Shown here piece after piece: positions 11,909-23,695 of a stretch of 64,000 nt of DNA (position 1 is its first letter; each line of letters opens with the position of its first letter). The DNA lies in NCBI RefSeq assembly GCF_040436345.1, contig NC_133224.1:11090741-11154740 (forward strand), in the 5' to 3' direction. Both the position numbers and the translations under genes were made by a program. The notes below the pieces were generated by a model. That model searched no databases. It saw only the letters and a list, made by a program, of their open reading frames with translations, and was not told the origin of the DNA. This stretch comes from Pagrus major (Eukaryota > Chordata > Actinopteri > Spariformes > Sparidae).

Positions 11909-12720
11909 CTAATGAATTGGCCAGTACAAACTGAGTTGACTTGTTTTGGTATCTATAATGTTAACACACCTCGAGTTGACTTTTCATTGTCTGTTGGGTG
12001 TTCGGAAAAGATGCAGCGACCTCAGTCATGCACTCGTCAATTGATCATTCTGTTCTTTTTTTTTTTTTCATCTTTTTATTGTCGACTATCTGTACATTGT
12101 CCAACAATGTGAAAGACATTCCATTCTTCTTTGGGCATTCCTTTAGCAGTTCTTATGTCTTTTTTATTATACATTTTAAGAAATTCTGTTTTTAAAAACA
12201 GTTTTATTTTCTGACGTGGGCCTTTTTTTTTTTTTTCTGACTGTGCATGAAAAACGAGTTAACACTGATCATATGTGATGACTCTGAAGTGTCTCTCTAA
12301 GAGTGCTCATGAACAGAATTGTTGCAACTGGCATGAAGTCTGTCAAATGAACTGAATTGGAAATGAATAAACAGAAAGTTCTGTACCGACTCCTGTATCT
12401 TCGTGTGTGTGTGTGGAACACAAAGTACTGTGTTACTGTTCTTTGTGCAAAGAGGGCATCAGGTCAGACGTTCACTATTTTCAGATTAAATACGTTTTTG
12501 TATGTGTCACAGATGTTGACAGGAAATATGTCCTATATTTTATCACCATCCTCAGACGAGTTTGATCTGCTCATTATGCCTGACTCTTAAATGAATGCAG
12601 TGCACATACCTACGAGTTTCATTAAATGAGCCATAAACTGACTAAAACACCCTGTTACATGTCACGTTTTCAACATTATATTCAGCAACACTTTAATCTC
12701 AGACATTGCAGAGCATTACC
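11909..12720. other. 3' flank of slc3a2 copy 1, end of duplicated unit
   Basis: Non-coding. It is weakly but collinearly similar to 17,265-18,055 ('gatgcagcgacctcagtcatgcactc' has a diverged counterpart at about 17,378; 'tattttatcaccatcctcaga' matches 17,869). This shows the duplication unit extends past the gene and that this part was not homogenised. Confidence 0.65.
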
Positions 12721-13085
12721 TATTATTGATCATCATTATTTTGGCCAAAGTAAAAATTAAATGGCAGTAACGTCAACAGCAGTGTTACATTTTTAAATAA
12801 GCAATCAATGAGCTATTTTTCAAGCCACACAGAAGAAGGCTCATGCTGTGAGTCTGCATTTGATTGAAGCTTTGTACTGCAGATTCTGTTTACAAGGTGA
12901 ACAAATGTGTTTTTAAAATTGATATAAAAGGCAACGATGACCACTAGCTTAACTGATTCATGCAACAAATAATTGGCTTATAGAAGAGAATAGACACATT
13001 TGACAGAAGTGTGGTTCAAGTAAGTGGTCCAAAAAGAGACTGGCAGTAAAACACTTCAGTGTGGTTACATGTTAGTCTGTTCCTG
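12721..13085. other. spacer between slc3a2 copies, nothing seen
   Basis: AT-rich non-coding DNA. No repeat or gene recognised. Confidence 0.5.
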
Positions 13086-13247
13086 GTGAAAGGGAAGAGA
13101 GAGATTACTGGGTCGTCCCTGGGTAGGCGGAGAAACCAGAGCAACTACAAATACAGAGCAAGCCTCTTTTTAACGTTTGTACAGACAAATGGATAAACTG
13201 AGAAAGACAGGAACAAACCCAGACGGACTATAAACTGCTTTTTACAG
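13085..13247 (+). promoter_or_regulatory. slc3a2: degenerate promoter and non-coding exon 1 of slc3a2 copy 2
   Basis: Aligns with 6,850-7,036 of copy 1 ('gagaaaccagagcaactacaaatacag' against the 'gggaaaccagggac' block; shared 'agacggactata'). The GC boxes are eroded (GGGTAGGCGGAG at 13,121-13,132) and the ATTGG box is lost. The exon donor TTTACAG|GTAATG is kept (GT at 13,248). Confidence 0.6.
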
Positions 13248-13505
13248 GTAATGCTGAATTTACTTATTTTAGACTTACAATTCAAGTGACTAGAAATTTG
13301 AAACTTCTTTTGAGTCTCGGTTCACTTTCTCTTTCTCATCATTGCTCATATGTTTGGTTACATATATTCCAGTCCAAAAAACACTTAAACTATATTTAAA
13401 TAAATGTGCAGTCTTGTGTTGAAAGTAAGGATACATAGTATGGAGGACTGAAACTGCCTAAACCAAAGAAATGTACCTTCACCTCTAAAGAAATCAGATA
13501 TAATC

Positions 13506-16500
13506 ATGAATAAGGACATGGAGATCGACATGAAGGAAGTGGAGCTCAATGAGGTGGACCTTGAGAAACAGCCGATGACAGACGATGGCCTGGCTGCAGG
13601 TGGAGAGAAAAATGGCAATGCCAACCTGATAGTCCCTGAGGACGAGGTTATGTTCACCGGGCTGTCCAAAGAGGAGCTGATGAAGGTTGCTGGCACTCCG
13701 GGGTAAGAGCTACTGAGCACGAGCTGCTATAGAGTGTGATGTTTGGCGTAAATCAGTGGTCATCTTAATGTTTCCTTCTCGTCTTTTGTGTTTAGATGGG
13801 TGCGAACCCGTTGCGTGCTTCTCGTCCTGTTTTGGCTGGTCTGGGTAGGCATGCTGGCCGGGGCCATAGTGATCATAGTCCAGGCTCCTCGCTGCAAAGC
13901 AATCCCTGAGATGAACTGGTGGAACGAAGGACCTCTGTACCAGATCTCTGACCTTGAAGCTTTCTCTGATGGACTGAAAGGTAGAGAACTTTTAGTGATT
14001 GCAGGGTTGGTGGTTTGATCCTAACCTCTTCTTGTCTTTGTGTCGAAGTGTCCTTGGGCAAGACACTGAACCCCAAATTGTCCCGATCCAGCCACTGGGG
14101 ACGCATCGAGGACTCACAAGCCAGGGCATTCATACCTGCCGATCCTAAATGGAGAGTGTTGCATACATTTATCCCTCAGCATTTAATCATACAATCAAAT
14201 TTCCATTATGAATCTGTCGAGGCCTGGTTTACCAACGAGATGGAAACAGATGATCCACTGAAAGCAGTCAAAAGAAGAAGTAGAAGTCTTGTGACAAGGT
14301 TTTCCTAGTTCCGCATGGACTATGTCAGCCACAACAACATGACTCGAGGGCAGAAAAAACCTACGAGTCATGACTTTCATATCTCTCCTACTCAGATTTG
14401 TGGTTAAGGTTGAGCAACCCAGTGCAGTACAACCTTTTAAAAGATCACCTTAGATCTTCATAATTGATCAAGTGAGTTGCAATTATATCAGCATTCACTT
14501 TTCAATTTGAATTCTAACCATCTAAGTTATTTTAAGTGGCAGGAAGGAGGGACAGATTGTACTTCTGTGCTCAAAGAAAGTCACAAGAAAGCAATCGGGT
14601 TTCCAACAGGCCTTGGAAACCTGTGTGACTTGTCAGAGGTTGCAGGGAGTCCTTCACATGTTCCTGACTTGAGGCCCTACCTCGCTAAAAGAGTAGCATT
14701 TTTTCCTGGGCTAACCTCTTGTCCTAACCTTCTGACCCTGCTACTGTTCACACATCAACGCTCTGTCCCTCCAGGTGTTGAAGCGAAGTTGGATGAAATA
14801 AACAAGCTGAAGGTGAAAGGCCTGGTTCTCGGCCCACTTCACAACGTCCAGACCGACAACCCAAGCGCCCTGTTTCTTGAGGAGATCAACCCGACACAGG
14901 GAAAGAAGGAGGACCTGGCTGCTGTGCTGGAGAAGGCCCACAAGAAGGGTAGGTCATTAACTGAAATCAGATATTTAGGTGTAAAAATTAAAACGAGCAA
15001 CAATGTTGGGATCATTCTCAGTTAGTAGTAAGAAAGTAGTGTCTAGCGAGGTTTTGTTTTGTGTTGTTTTGTTTTTTTTAACTCTTGTCATTTCCTTTTC
15101 CTTTTAGGCATTTCTGTGGTGCTTGACCTGACTCCAAACTACCAAGGAAATGCTCTTTGGTTCAGCAGTGACGTTGGTGTTGTGGTGGAGAAAGTCACGG
15201 TAGGATACACACCATGTTCATTCAGTAACTCTTGAGTGTATGAATGAGAGCGCAGTGTAGAAAGAATCTATGTCGTTGTTGTAGCTAAAGTGCTCATGTT
15301 GTCTCCCAGGCTGCAGCGGAGCACTGGCTGGCTTTGGGTGTGGATGGCGTCAAGATATCTGCCCTCACTGACTGTTGGTCTAAGCTGCAGGCTGCCGTCC
15401 AGGGCAACCGTACAGAGGACTCCAAGAAGAGGTGACTATGACTGCCATTTTCTGACTTTCTTTAGTGCTGCATAAGTAGACGATTACTTAGACAAATCCA
15501 TTATCTGCAAAACTTTTGGTTAAATTTTACTGTATCCTGCAGATATGGGGAAAGCAAAGTCTACACTAATATGGTAAATGAACAATTGCATATATAAAAA
15601 GAGAATCAGGACTTATAAGGCATAGTATTTGAGGAGTCTTCTTTGTAAAGTATTTTTAAAAGCATCAGTGAAATGTCACCTGACTGGGTTGTGTTTCCTG
15701 AGGGAAGGTGGACATTAAAAGCATTCCATTGCTGCGGGGGTTAGGGAGAGACCATCAACAAGAAAGGCATTCACAAGCCACAGACGCTTTGCACTCTCAA
15801 GGCAAAGCGACACCTTGTGGAGAGTTTGAGGAATGACACAAATCTTACCACATTCTCTTTCTCTCAGGTTGCTGATGGGTGCGGTTGAAAATATTTCGGC
15901 TGCTGAGTTGTCCCAGCTCGTCAACACCTCTGGTGTAGATCTTGTCCTGTCTGACCTGCTGAGCAGCAAAAATGGAGGTAGGCTGGTGTGCCCCGTTTGT
16001 CTCACTGTACTTGGATGTGCATGAAGTGTCTATCTTTAAGTATTTAGCTTATTTCTATTATTTTGAACAGAACACATCCTTTATTTTTCAATTCTACTTC
16101 TCCGTATTGGAGGGTTTTCGAACAAAATGTCCATTTTTGTGTGAAAAACCAACCAGTTGGGGCTCAATGTTGCATTACAAGTGATGATTTCTCCCCAATA
16201 TCTGCAGGTGTGGAGCGCATCAAGGATATGGACACCCTAAACTCTCAGCAGAGAAGTCTGGGCTGGGGTCTCGGTGCCACCCAACAGGACCAGCTGTCTA
16301 AACAGGCGACGACTCTGGACCTGATCCGTCTCTACCAGCTCCTGCTGTTCACCATGCCTGGAACCCCGGTGTTTACCTACGGAGACGAGATCGGCCTGCA
16401 GGCAGGACTGGTAAATTGGAAAACGGAAGATATTACAAAATGTTTTGATAACATTACAGCTATTACAGAATGTAACATTTGTCTTTTTGTTTCCTTATCA

Positions 16501-17129
16501 GGGTTCAGAGTCTCCTAAGATGGTTTGGGACATACAGAAGAAACCTGCTGAAAGAACGCCTGTCAATGAGACTGCTGAGGTAAGAGTGTGTCCACAGAGA
16601 ATGTCAGTGTAGAAAAGGAGTAAATGGTAAAAAGCATTAATTTCCTTTCAGTTTTATAATAATAATTTAAATTCTCATATTTACAGGCTGAGCGGAAGCA
16701 GCGTGTTGACATCAGGAAGTGGTTTATATCCCTGAGTGACCTGCGAGGCAAAGAGCGTTCACTGCTCCACGGAGACTACTATCCTCTCTACTCCTCCGCC
16801 TCCTCCCTGTCTTTCCTCCGTGTGTGGGATCAGACCAACAGATACATAACAGCCGTCAACTGGGGAGGAGCAGAAGAAACACTCAAGATCACACTGGCAC
16901 CTACAGGCAAGCTCAACAGAAATGCATCAAAATAAATCATAACGTAGCAGTGACAGTAGTTTTTAACATACTGATCTTTGTTCCTGCAGAAGGAGTAGAG
17001 CTGCCAGAGACAGCCAAGGTGGAGCTGTCAACTGACGACAACCTGAAAGCAGAGGACTTCGTCAGCTTGGACAAAATCACTCTAAGACCGGGAGGAGCAG
17101 TCCTGCTGCAGTTCCCCTATAAAGCTTAA
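13506..17129 (+). CDS. slc3a2: 4F2 cell-surface antigen heavy chain (CD98hc), tandem copy 2
   Basis: Second head-to-tail copy of the amino-acid transporter heavy chain. Coding exons: 13506-13702, 13796-13980, 14775-14948, 15108-15199, 15310-15431, 15868-15977, 16208-16410, 16502-16579, 16687-16906, 16990-17129; phases match copy 1 and give 506 aa with no stop. Cys99 (light-chain disulfide) and all four N-glycosylation sites are kept. Differences from copy 1: a 15-bp in-frame deletion in exon 15,310-15,431 (LTVASGSADW becomes LTDCW), Trp72 to Cys at the membrane edge, and many changes in the cytosolic tail (LKV to LIV, GSVK to GNAN). From exon 14,775 on, exons and introns are almost identical to copy 1. 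It appears functional, but its promoter is weaker by sequence. Confidence 0.94.
14003..14165. repeat. dispersed fish repeat in intron 3 of copy 2
   Basis: 'ggttggtggtttgatcc' and 'gtccttgggcaagacactga' are words I recognise from an abundant fish repeat (class uncertain). It is absent from intron 3 of copy 1, so it inserted after the duplication or was lost there. Confidence 0.55.
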
Positions 17130-17194
17130 AGATGGCGCCAAACTGTAGGAAAGATGCCTACAGACTAGACTTGAAGTCAGTCCTCACCTTTAGG

Positions 17195-17200
17195 AATAAA
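17195..17200 (+). terminator. slc3a2: polyadenylation signal of slc3a2 copy 2
   Basis: AATAAA is 66 bp after the stop, in the same conserved block as copy 1. The 3' UTR is shorter here because of a roughly 19-bp deletion after 'cagactagacttg'. Confidence 0.65.
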
Positions 17201-18055
17201 ATAATAATCGATACAGGACATTTCTTTTTAATACAAGAAATATGAGAAATCAGTTTATTTAGTCAAAATGTAAATGAATTTGGTGAAAGAAAGTTGAATT
17301 ATTTTAGTTTATATAATGTTAAAACACATTTTTTCTATTAAAGTTGACTTTTATTGGGGTTTTGATGTTAGGGAAAGATGCAGTGAAATCAGACATGCAC
17401 TCACTATTGATCATTTTGTTCTTTTTTCATCTTTTAATTGTCGACTATCTTTACTTTGTCCAAAAATATGACATTCTTCTTCTTATGTTTGTTTGTTTTT
17501 ATCATATATTTTTACAAAATTCTGTTTTCATGAGGATTTTTTTCTCACTGAAACGTTTATCACAAGTTACCATGAACATGTGTGATGACTCTGGAGGGTT
17601 TTAAGAGTGCTAGTGAACAAAATTGTTGCGACTGGCTTGAGGCTTTCAAATGAACTGAATTGTAAATCTATAAACAGAAAGTTCTGTACCGACTCCTGCG
17701 TTCTCCTCATGTTCTGGTGTATGTGTAACAAAACTCTTATATAAGCGAGTGCTGTGTTTAAGCGTGTTCTTTGTGCTGGAGATAGCATCAGATGAGACGT
17801 TCACTATTTTCAGAAAGTACAGGTGTGTAAGTGTGTCACAGATGTTGACAAAGGAAGCACGCCTCTATATTTTATCACCATCCTCAGATGGTTTTATCGG
17901 CTCATTATACTTGTTCATTGTGCATGAACTATAGCTACGGGTTTCACGAAATGGGTCATACACTGACTGCTTTATAAAAAGAGCTGTCATAAACCCCTGT
18001 AGTATGTCACGTTTTACAATTGGCAGAGAAAATTTGTTTATTCTGTAACACTAAG

Positions 18056-18764
18056 AAACATTTACTGTATACTTTTACTACTTTATACAGATAACTTGTA
18101 TACCTGTAAAAATACTTATGATAAAATAACAAACAAATGTTGAGTTTCCTACCAGTGCACGTTTCACGGTGGTCTCTGAAACTCTTCTCCTAAATCGTGA
18201 TTTTTGTGAACGACGTGAACTTCCTGCGAGATGAATCAGCACAGACGAAATCAGGTAGATGAATTCGAGCGACATTAATACTTCCTCTGTAGATACTGTA
18301 CTTCCCACACTTGCTTTTTTACACACAAATAATTCATCTTGTGAGCAAATGAACTGATTCCACTGGGGCCCATTTTTCTTGAGGAAAATAGCATAGGTGT
18401 GATTGAAAACCTTCCATTTTCTCTTTTAATTATCTGAACGAAGATAGAGTCATGCTCATACAGTCGACCTAGTGGGCTTTGCATATTATATACTTATGAT
18501 AAAAGAGATTGTTTTGTTGTCCACATTTTCTCATAAGTTTTGACATGTTCAGTTAGAACGGTACAGATGGGGAGCAAAATAGGGAAGAAGAAGAAATCTG
18601 TTACTGTAAACGTTAAGGTTAACAGGATTTCACAGTTGCACTTAGCTGAGAAAAACACGACATTACCCCTTTAATCTCATATGAACTGGGTTCTTTAACG
18701 TGCCTTTTTTCTTAACTGGCATGACATTAAAACTGCAATTCTGCTTTCATTCAGCTGTGGAAAG
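18056..18764. other. intergenic, no gene seen
   Basis: Non-coding after the end of the slc3a2 duplication unit. No repeat recognised. Confidence 0.5.
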
Positions 18765-19400
18765 TGACTTCTGGCACCCAAAGTTATAACATTAAGATAT
18801 TACTTTGGCAAAAGTGAAAGTCAAACATATAAACAGTATATTTGAATAAAGGTCTTAAAGTATCTGATATCAAATGTACTTAAGTATCAAAGGTAATTTT
18901 CTGGCAATAAATGTACTGTTGTGAGTATCAAGAGTACAAGTAAAAGTAAATTATACATATAATTACATGTATGTATATTCTATGAGTCAACCGAGTATCG
19001 ACCTGGCAGATTATCTCATTCGATATTCAGCTTTTTTCTGATTACCTGATTGATGATGATATAAATTCATTTCAAAATGAGCTACTGTGAATCTGATGCA
19101 GAGTAACTAGAATAAAGTTACCAGATTAATGTATTGGAGTAAAGAGTGGAGTGTAGAGGTAGTATAACGTAGCAGAAAAAGTAAATTAAAGTAAATAACA
19201 AGTACCTCAAAACTGAACTTGACTAAATGTACTTCTATCACCAACTCGTGGTATATACATTTACTCAAGTATGGTATTTAATTTACATTTTGAGGTAGTT
19301 GTACTTTACAGCTTTTAGTATTTGACTACTTATTACGTCTACATCCCTCCACTGCATTTCGGAAAGAGCAATACGAACTGTACTTTATCTGGCAGCCGTA
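18765..19400. repeat. fish dispersed repeat (tacttaagtac-rich), two opposed parts
   Basis: Contains the characteristic words 'aagtacctcaaaactgaactt', 'aaatgtacttctatcacca', 'acatttactcaagta' and 'catccctccactgcattt'. One part reads in each orientation, meeting near 19,240. These are old, diverged copies with no coding potential. Confidence 0.65.
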
Positions 19401-20299
19401 GTTACATGTTACCTTGCAAATAATGATTTGAAATGATGGTTTTTAATTGAACAACTCAACATTATATAATGGAGGTAAACATAGCTCCATGTCCACCAGC
19501 TACAATATTAAAATGTTGCTATAATGAAGGCATCAGTAATGAATAAAATCTAATTTTATGATAATATATTGTTCTAAAGGGGGCCATTCTGTTTAATAAG
19601 CACTTTTAATTAAAGTACTGTATTAATGCATTTGGTATTGTATAGATTTATCAAACTTTGAATGACTGGCAGTCCAACTTGGAAATCAATGTATCAATCA
19701 AATGCTGAAATCTTTTAAGTTTACACAAATATTTCATTACCCTTATGTTTAATGTAACATCATTCAAAAGCTTTCCACTTCTCATTCACAAACATTCAAT
19801 TTAAAACCATCCCTTTGATAAAAAATGTCAAACAGCCCCTTTAACAGCTGAAACTGAAGTTCATTCTCAGCAGAGTTTCAGGGTCTTGGTACAATACAGC
19901 GCCGCCGTGTTGCTGTGGTATTACAGGGGAGGTTTGAAGTCGATGATACCGGGAATCAGAGCCCGTCTCGGCACCTCTCTTCTCTCCCCACGCCGCTGCG
20001 AAACCCAACCACCGTCTCACCCACCGCCATGCACACTCATGACTGACTCTCAGTCTGAGTCTGACACATACACACACACACACACACACACCTTTTACAT
20101 CACGCTGACATGACCTTTCATGAGCTTTTAAGGAGCACTGTAGAGACACAAATGATGTTTTACACCGAAATACAGCAAAGTGAGCCACTCTTACCTGTCG
20201 CGTCGTAATGGAAACCCCTCTGCTCTGAAAACCTGAAACCTGTGAGTAAAAACAAGACGTTGTATATTCAAAACTCACTCAATATACTGACACTCACTT
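19401..20299. other. intergenic with short (AC)n, no gene seen
   Basis: The minus strand has an open frame of 145 codons at 19,841-20,278, but it runs through the (AC)n tract at 20,069-20,092 and shows no family signature, so I do not call it a gene. Confidence 0.5.
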
Positions 20300-21615
20300 A
20301 ACCATTTAATATACCACCAAGTCTTTATTCAAGCACATAAGCTTGGAAACAAATGAATGTTTTCTCTCTAAACAACTTTATATACTAAGTATAGGTACTA
20401 AGTTCTTATAAGATGCTTATTAGCATTAATAAGACTGTATAAGTGTTAACAACGTTGTAATAAACATGTTTATTGTTGGATTATAAGCAGTTATAAGCAC
20501 GTGTTAATATATATAATATATATATTATATATATATAATAACATAAAACAAATGTTATTATGAGTTAACTATAAACTTAACAGTTAACTATTTTTTGCAG
20601 CTGCCAGAACAATGCCATATGTAGGTTACTCAATTCTTATTAACAGAGCTGCTAAAAAGAGATGCAAAAAGCTTAGTTAACAGTTAATAAGAGCATAGTT
20701 AAAGGACAAGTTCACCCAAAAATGAAAATTCAGTCATTACGTACTCCCCATTCCAATGGAAAGTCCAGTTAAGTGTTAAGTTTAATTCCATTTCATTTCC
20801 AGAGCTTCACAGCGAAACTGTGTCGCAGCATTTTCCTTAACAACCAAAGCAGATGGGGACTTGTTTTAAAACGGAAAAAAAACAACTGAACAAAAAATAA
20901 AAAACATAAAATGGCTCCGTCCAACGTAATCAAAGTGTCCGGAAGCTCCAAGATCCCAAATTGTTTTAAAAAAGATGTTATTAATACCATTTTTTAAAGC
21001 CGTAATCATCACTGTCGTTGCTAAACTAGCAGCTTTAGCATGTACTCCGTCTGAAGTGGGTGCCTGAGCTCGGCCGTGTATAAATAACAAAACATCTGGC
21101 TCTGGATTACACCAAATGAGCTGCATTGAACCTTTTTTTTTAAAACGTCTCAAATGAGTCCCCATCTACTTCAGTTGTTTTGGAAAATGCTACAACACTG
21201 TTTCGCTGTGAAGTTTCAGAATTTTTTGGTGGCTTTCCATCAACATGGGGGTGAGTAGACAATGACTGAATTTTCATCATTGGGTGAACTTATCCTTTAA
21301 CTGCTTACAAATGCATGACAGAGTATGAATTAATCTTAATAAAGCAAAAAAAAACAAAAAAACCTTAGTAACAGTCTGACAATATCGTTATAGATACATT
21401 TGTAAAAGCGGTTTATAATGCTATTATCAACAATTACAAGAAACTCATAAGTCTTTTATTAACGCTCTTAAGCAGGCTATAAACCGATAGCGAGTTTCTT
21501 GTCAGTATTTTTATTCATGTTTAAAAGCATCTGAAAGGACTAATCAAGGCCATATTATTATTATTACCTATTAACTAATGCTTTTTATAAGGACATTAAT
21601 ATAAAGTGGTACGGT
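20300..21615. repeat. old fish repeat interrupted by a MITE
   Basis: Left part 20,300-20,698 ('aagcagttataagcac', 'aatgcttattagcatta'-like words) and right part 21,301-21,615 ('agcggtttataatgc', 'taatataaagtggtac') look like two halves of one 'ttataa'-rich element, split by the palindromic element at 20,699-21,300. An (AT)n patch lies at 20,506-20,540. Confidence 0.5.
20699..21300. repeat. 602-bp palindromic MITE, TIR TTAAAGGACAAGTTCACCC
   Basis: The left end TTAAAGGACAAGTTCACCCA and right end 'gggtgaacttatcctttaa' are inverted. Inner words ('ttcagtcatt' / 'aatgactgaa'; 'gagcttcacagcgaaactg' / 'gtttcgctgtgaagtttc') continue the palindrome. A half copy lies at 61,592. Confidence 0.8.
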
Positions 21616-22460
21616 CCCTGACGATCAGCTTAAGTGCTGGTTTGCTCTGCTTATGGCCTTGTAAGAACAAGAAATATACTGTACAACACTGGAAAACACC
21701 AGAATGACATCCAGTGCACCGTTCTCAAAAGAATCACGAATGCTCTGAGGTATAACCTCGAGGCTTTAAGAAGAAATTGGTCGCCCCCTCATTGATTTTC
21801 TGTAAGAAGTTCATATCAATTCAAATGATCAGCTCCTGGGTTTGTTTTCTTTTCTAGAATTTATTCGATGTATGAACTTTGAACTTTCTTTTTGCTTTGT
21901 CAGCTTGAGTCTTCGCCGGGTTCATTATGTGTTCTTGTGGGCTCGCCATGTTCTGTTTTATGTTACTGAAACTGACAAGAGAGCTTCAGTAAAAGTGTGT
22001 GTTACTCCTCCATTCCTCCCACTCTGTCTATTTTGTACAGTTTCACCATGCTTTAATACTGACTGTGGTTGTTTAAACTGCCAGGTGACAGGTTTTGTCA
22101 TTATTATAAATGTATCATTATCAAGTAAACGTTGATTGCACATTATAATAGCTATAGAATAATTACCCCATCAGCATTTAGATTGCTGCCCTATAAACCT
22201 CTCTTTTGCTCTGCTATTTTGTCTGCCACCGGGCATGAAATCTCCTGGGAACAATAAAGGCTGAATGCCCTCAGGCTGGCAGCCTGGGGCCATTTCTATC
22301 TGCTTCCACGTCTCCCATATAGACTAAATGGATGAAAAAACTCACCTTTTATACCGTGTTCTTGGTAGTTACTCCTCGGAGGAAAACATAAATCAATCGA
22401 GTTGTCCTTGAAACAGCTGCACCTATAATAATACCACTTGGAAAGCTGTCTGTTTTGACT
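21616..22460. other. intergenic; possible conserved non-coding block
   Basis: No gene. Around 22,160-22,330 the sequence has the look of a conserved non-coding element ('caataaaggctgaatgccct', 'ggggccatttctatctgc'), but only alignment to other fish could show this. Confidence 0.3.
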
Positions 22461-22806
22461 TTAAAGGTGCATTATGTAGATTTGGGGAAGCAATTCTAAT
22501 CAGGAGAGAGAGATCTTCATCGTCTGATTATTTATGCCATAACAAACTAAATAAACAAACTCTCTTTGTTTTCATGACTGAATAAACTGACCTTAAAGGA
22601 CAACACAGTTTCAAACTGTTTTACTTTGTTTATATGTGGCGGACCCCACCTTTCTAGCTTCAAACAGTGTTCTGGGACCTTATTTTCTTCTGAGAACAGC
22701 TTGTTTATTCACTTTTGGGAAAGAGAAATATTTTAGATTTTTATTATTACCCTTTAATATTGTATAAATTTGAATTTCTTCTTTTAAATACATAGTGCCC
22801 CTTTAA
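22461..22806. repeat. MITE, AAAGGTGCACTATGTAGTTTT family, full copy
   Basis: TTAAAGGTGCATTATGTAGA at the left and 'catagtgcccctttaa' at the right. The interior has 'gaacagcttgtttattcac' and 'ggacaacacagtttcaaac', shared with the copies at 24.3, 37.5 and 45 kb. Confidence 0.85.
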
Positions 22807-23544
22807 TTATGCAAATACAGCCACCAACTGCTTTGCTTAGCTTAGCTTAGCATAAACCCTGAAACTGGAAAATAGCTAGACTCGGTCGGTCTACAGGTTA
22901 CAACATCTGCCTTCGAGCACCTCTAAAGCTCAGTAAGTAGCACTTTATGACTTGTTTGTTTAAAATCTGTAACAAAATTTTTGGCTAGGTGCAGTGACTT
23001 CCTGTGGCTGATAATAGTTGTCTTAACTCGTTAACTTCAGAGGTGCTGGACGGTGGATATTTTTACTCTTGTAGCTAGCGAGCTAGCTGTTTCTCCCCCT
23101 TTCAGTCTGTATGCTAAACTAAGCCAACATCTGCTGGCTGTAGCTACATATTTAGCCTGCCTCGCTACTCTGAACGTGGTGCTGGTTTTGTCACTTTCAG
23201 AAGCAAGAAAGAGAATAAATGTCACACTTTTTCTGTATTTCCCCCCAAAACTAGAACTACTCCTTCGACAGCGACTAAGAGTGGAAAAGACAAAAATGCA
23301 ACTATCTGCTCAGAAATGGAAAGAAATAAGTGATGTGATGCTTATGAGTACGGACTGTATTCATTTGGTTTTCTATGTGTTTGTATAACTTAAGGATGTG
23401 TGTGTTTGTGTGTGTCTGTGTGTGTGTGTGTGTGGCCCTTTAAAAACCAACAGACCAAAAGAGACCATATGAGAAAATGAGGGATGAGAGGGGAGAGAGA
23501 AAAAACACCCACTCAAACTGAAAGTGTGTGCATGTATGTGTGTG

Positions 23545-23592
<48 letters not shown>

Positions 23593-23659
23593 TGTCAGAG
23601 GTCGAAGCCACACACTAGGGTGTTTTTCTTTTGTTTCCAGCATCACTATGACACAGCTT

Positions 23660-23695
<36 letters not shown>

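Noticed and set aside
14477-15025. 182-codon open frame
   Set aside because: It is read-through of intron 3 into the real exon 14,775-14,948 of slc3a2 copy 2 and out into intron 4.
19841-20278. 145-codon minus-strand open frame
   Set aside because: It translates through an (AC)n tract as a Val-Cys run, has no domain signature, and neighbours repeats.
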